From NCBI GenBank assembly GCA_902769875.1, contig CACXQV010000018.1:1-42350 (forward strand): 42,350 bases of DNA, given 5' to 3'. Below the pieces are notes generated by a model. It was not told where the DNA came from and searched no databases. It was given only the letters and a program-made list of their open reading frames with translations. Below are positions 41,057 to 42,350 of this stretch, in pieces. The DNA is from an uncultured Bacteroidia bacterium (GTDB lineage: Bacteria; Bacteroidota; Bacteroidia; Bacteroidales; F082). The position numbers were made by a program, and so were the translations under genes. Numbering within the stretch: position 1 is the first letter of the stretch; every line of letters begins with the position of its first letter.

Positions 41057-41130
41057 TTCCCACGCGCCTGCAGCAAAGTCACGGAGTGACGTAGGATATT
41101 AGGCAGGGGTGGAATGCAATGAAACCCCTG
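41055..41130. repeat. 76-bp intergenic repeat, family A copy 2
   Basis: This is 75/76 identical to 38124-38199, in the same orientation, about 2.9 kb away on the other side of the BspA-like gene. The two copies could recombine and delete that gene. Confidence 0.93.
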
Positions 41131-41196
41131 CCGAAAGACACACACATCCCAGCCGAAAGACACACACATCCCAGCCGAAAGACACACACATCCCAG
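41131..41196. repeat. 22-bp tandem repeat, three copies
   Basis: Three identical units (41131-41152, 41153-41174, 41175-41196), each CCGAAAGACACACACATCCC plus AG, stand directly after family A copy 2; a fourth begins as CCGAA. There are no spacers, so it is not a CRISPR array. Confidence 0.95.
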
Positions 41197-41286
41197 CCGA
41201 ATATAGTTCATCCCCGCATTGCGAATGCCCATATTCACGCCTTCCGAATTGCAAATTCGGAAAACGGGTTGTCAAGTTATCCCTAA

Positions 41287-41772
41287 TTAGACGACGATTT
41301 CGTAATAGTTTTGGCTCAACAAGTCGCCGAAGGCCTTGATCAACTGCTGTTTGTAGGGATTGTCCTTTCTGAAATAGATGGATAGCAACAATTCGTAATC
41401 GCCTTCGCCCACCTCAGCATTGATAGTGGTCAATGTCCCGTCGTTGTAATAACGGAACCAATGGTCGAACAGGTTTCGACGCTTATGTTGTTTGCCGTCG
41501 GTGCTGTCGCACACCATAATCATAGCGTTCTCAATAGTCTCGAAGAAACGGCGCAATATATGGACGACAGTAGCGGCAATACGAAGGTCGATGGGGTGAG
41601 GATTCGTACCCTCTCGCTCGATGTTGAACGAATAAGTGTTCACCAAATCGGGATATATGCTGCTTATCGGGGTAAAATACAGGTGATACCTAATGCTGTC
41701 CCTGTTGACAAACTCGTAGTTAAGTTCGTCAATCTTCCGATACTCATACGGGAGTTGCGAAGGTAAAACCAT
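41287..41772 (-). CDS. Small cytoplasmic protein, possibly DUF6169 family (161 aa)
   Basis: The protein resembles a set of small Bacteroidota proteins I know as DUF6169 (PYEYRKIDELNYEFVNRDSI, RYHLYFTP, DLRIAATVVHILRRFFE, MIMVCDSTDGKQHKRRNLFD). Its function is unknown. No signal peptide or membrane segment is seen. The segment VCDSTDGK followed by a basic stretch is the most conserved-looking part. It overlaps the small gene upstream by 29 bases. Such a pair resembles a toxin-antitoxin layout, though no evidence for that is visible. Confidence 0.7.
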   Translation of the reverse strand: MVLPSQLPYEYRKIDELNYEFVNRDSIRYHLYFTPISSIYPDLVNTYSFNIEREGTNPHPIDLRIAATVVHILRRFFETIENAMIMVCDSTDGKQHKRRNLFDHWFRYYNDGTLTTINAEVGEGDYELLLSIYFRKDNPYKQQLIKAFGDLLSQNYYEIVV

Positions 41773-41896
41773 ACTTGTCAGCTATTCGTTTCATTTCTTC
41801 ATGATCGGCCCCGTTCTGGATGCACTCTCTCATCTCCCGCTTGAACTGAAGCAGGCGGGGAACGAAGTTCTTCGGCTTTGTCGTGGTTGCTTCCAT
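41744..41896 (-). CDS. Small partner protein (50 aa) of the following gene
   Basis: A 50-residue frame from ATG 41896 reads MEATTTKPKNFVPRLLQFKR, then EMRECIQNGADHEEMKRIAD and KYGFTFATPV. It is charged and helical. It has a strong promoter 29 bases ahead and overlaps the 161-residue gene by 29 bases, so the two are translated together. I do not recognise it; small partners of this kind often precede genes like the one downstream. Confidence 0.65.
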   Translation of the reverse strand: MEATTTKPKNFVPRLLQFKREMRECIQNGADHEEMKRIADKYGFTFATPV

Positions 41897-41924
41897 TTCC
41901 TTGTGTATTATGAGTTTCTGGGCG

Positions 41925-41954
41925 CAAAGATACATATTATTTCCTAAACGTCAA
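41925..41954 (-). promoter_or_regulatory. Promoter of the two-gene unit
   Basis: On the minus strand TTG (41954-41952), exactly 19 bases, then TATCTTTG (41932-41925) and CGCCC. This is a full match to the Bacteroidota consensus. Confidence 0.8.
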
Positions 41955-41958
41955 GGCT

Positions 41959-42011
41959 TTCCTGACGAAAACGATAAAAAGGCGACCCTCAAAAAACGAA
42001 GGCCGCCTTTT
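41959..42011. repeat. Family C repeat with hairpin
   Basis: TTCCTGACGAAAACGATAAA and onward (41959-41995) matches 38336-38373. AAAAGGCG (41977-41984) pairs with CGCCTTTT (42004-42011), so it can serve as a terminator as at the other copy. Confidence 0.8.
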
Positions 42012-42115
42012 CTGGACTTGATTAGTTTGGTCTTATTTCATTCCCGCCTTCCGAATTGCAAACTTGCAAGAACGGGGATTATCGAAACAGTCAACCCAAA
42101 TCAGGAAAAGGCAAA

Positions 42116-42193
42116 GGAATCCAAAGCCTGCGGGCCACGGGGGCAAACCGGGGGCGGCAGGCGGATTCCAAGGAACAGGCAAACCCACAAGGG
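42116..42193. repeat. Intergenic repeat, family B copy 2
   Basis: This block begins GGAATCCAAAGCC and contains GGCGGATTCCAAGG and ACAGGCAAACCC like 40978-41056. It lies between the two-gene unit and the rRNA operon end. No gene is seen in 42012-42272. Confidence 0.75.
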
Positions 42194-42233
42194 AGCCACA
42201 AGGGAAGGACGGGCGGATCCACAATAAAGCAAG

Positions 42234-42264
42234 AAACCCCTCACCGGTGGATGGTGAGGGGTTT
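42234..42264 (-). terminator. Terminator of the rRNA operon
   Basis: AAACCCCTCACC (42264-42253 on the minus strand) pairs over 12 bp with GGTGAGGGGTTT (42245-42234) around a 7-base loop, followed by CTTGCTTTATT. It stands directly behind the 5S gene. Confidence 0.88.
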
Positions 42265-42272
42265 CCGCTGTG

Positions 42273-42350
42273 GGTGGGCGGCGAGCTACTTTCCCACGGT
42301 CTCCCGCAGTATCATCGCCGCGGCGGGGCTTAACTTCTCTGTTCGGAATG
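42273..42350 (-). rRNA. rrf: 5S ribosomal RNA, 3' part (cut by window end)
   Basis: On the minus strand the sequence reads CATTCCGAACAGAGAAGTTA, then AGCCCCGCCGCGG and GGGAGACCGTGGGAAAGTAG, CTCGCCGCC. CCGAACAGAGAAGTTAAGC is the conserved loop B/helix III region of 5S rRNA. The 5' third is outside the window. The exact 3' end is estimated. 23S and 16S genes should follow beyond the right edge. Confidence 0.93.

Noticed and set aside
41131-41196. Short regular repeats suggesting a CRISPR array
   Set aside because: The 22-bp units are directly joined with no spacers and no cas genes are present.

Overview
The window looks like a chromosomal piece of a member of the Bacteroidota, most likely an uncultured gut- or rumen-type Bacteroidales. 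The reasons are TTG-N19-TAnnTTTG promoters in front of several genes, the gene order of the division and cell wall (dcw) cluster, a glycine-lipid acyltransferase pair, a KilA-N protein, a BspA-like repeat lipoprotein, and an S24 repressor / dinB / second dnaE mutagenesis set typical of the phylum. The right edge cuts into a 5S rRNA gene on the minus strand, so an rRNA operon continues beyond the window.

Region 1 (about 1-9.65 kb) is a mosaic accessory region built around an SOS-type mutagenesis cassette. A second-type DNA polymerase III alpha gene (cut by the left edge) and dinB lie on the minus strand, and an S24/XRE LexA-like repressor lies on the plus strand. dnaE and dinB share an identical 20-base upstream element. 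Between them sit an orphan HigA-like antitoxin, remnants of an AlbA-type and a DUF4143-type ATPase, an unknown protein next to a deiminase, and an AAA/PD-(D/E)XK protein. Copies of the dnaE upstream element flank the inserted pieces. A KilA-N gene carrying a 36-bp perfect palindrome and a PIN toxin pair with a fresh 91-bp duplication at its gene junction complete the region.

Region 2 (about 9.7-13.7 kb) holds a possible defence module: a candidate structured leader RNA, then three tightly spaced genes (a short repeat protein, a two-helix membrane protein with a coiled coil, and a DUF262/DUF1524 GmrSD-like protein), followed by a small unknown gene. An imperfect 36-base direct repeat bounds the three-gene unit.

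Region 3 (about 13.7-20 kb) contains a lipoprotein, mutS2, a small YeaQ-type membrane protein, engB, and a pair of acyltransferases that match the glycine-lipid pair GlsB/GlsA.

Region 4 (20.2-36.3 kb) is the dcw cluster in the usual order mraZ-rsmH-ftsL-ftsI-murE-mraY-(murD)-ftsW-murG-murC-ftsQ-ftsA-ftsZ, nearly every gene overlapping or abutting the next. At the murD position only the C-terminal third of MurD remains, as a clean 188-residue reading frame with altered active-site motifs. A SpoU methyltransferase and a HAD hydrolase follow ftsZ. Four 10-bp direct repeats overlap the mraZ promoter and look like MraZ boxes.

Region 5 (36.4-42.35 kb) carries psd and cdsA (phospholipid synthesis), a BspA-like surface lipoprotein preceded by a frameshifted small exported protein, a two-gene unit with a possible DUF6169 protein, several families of intergenic repeats, and the end of the rRNA operon.
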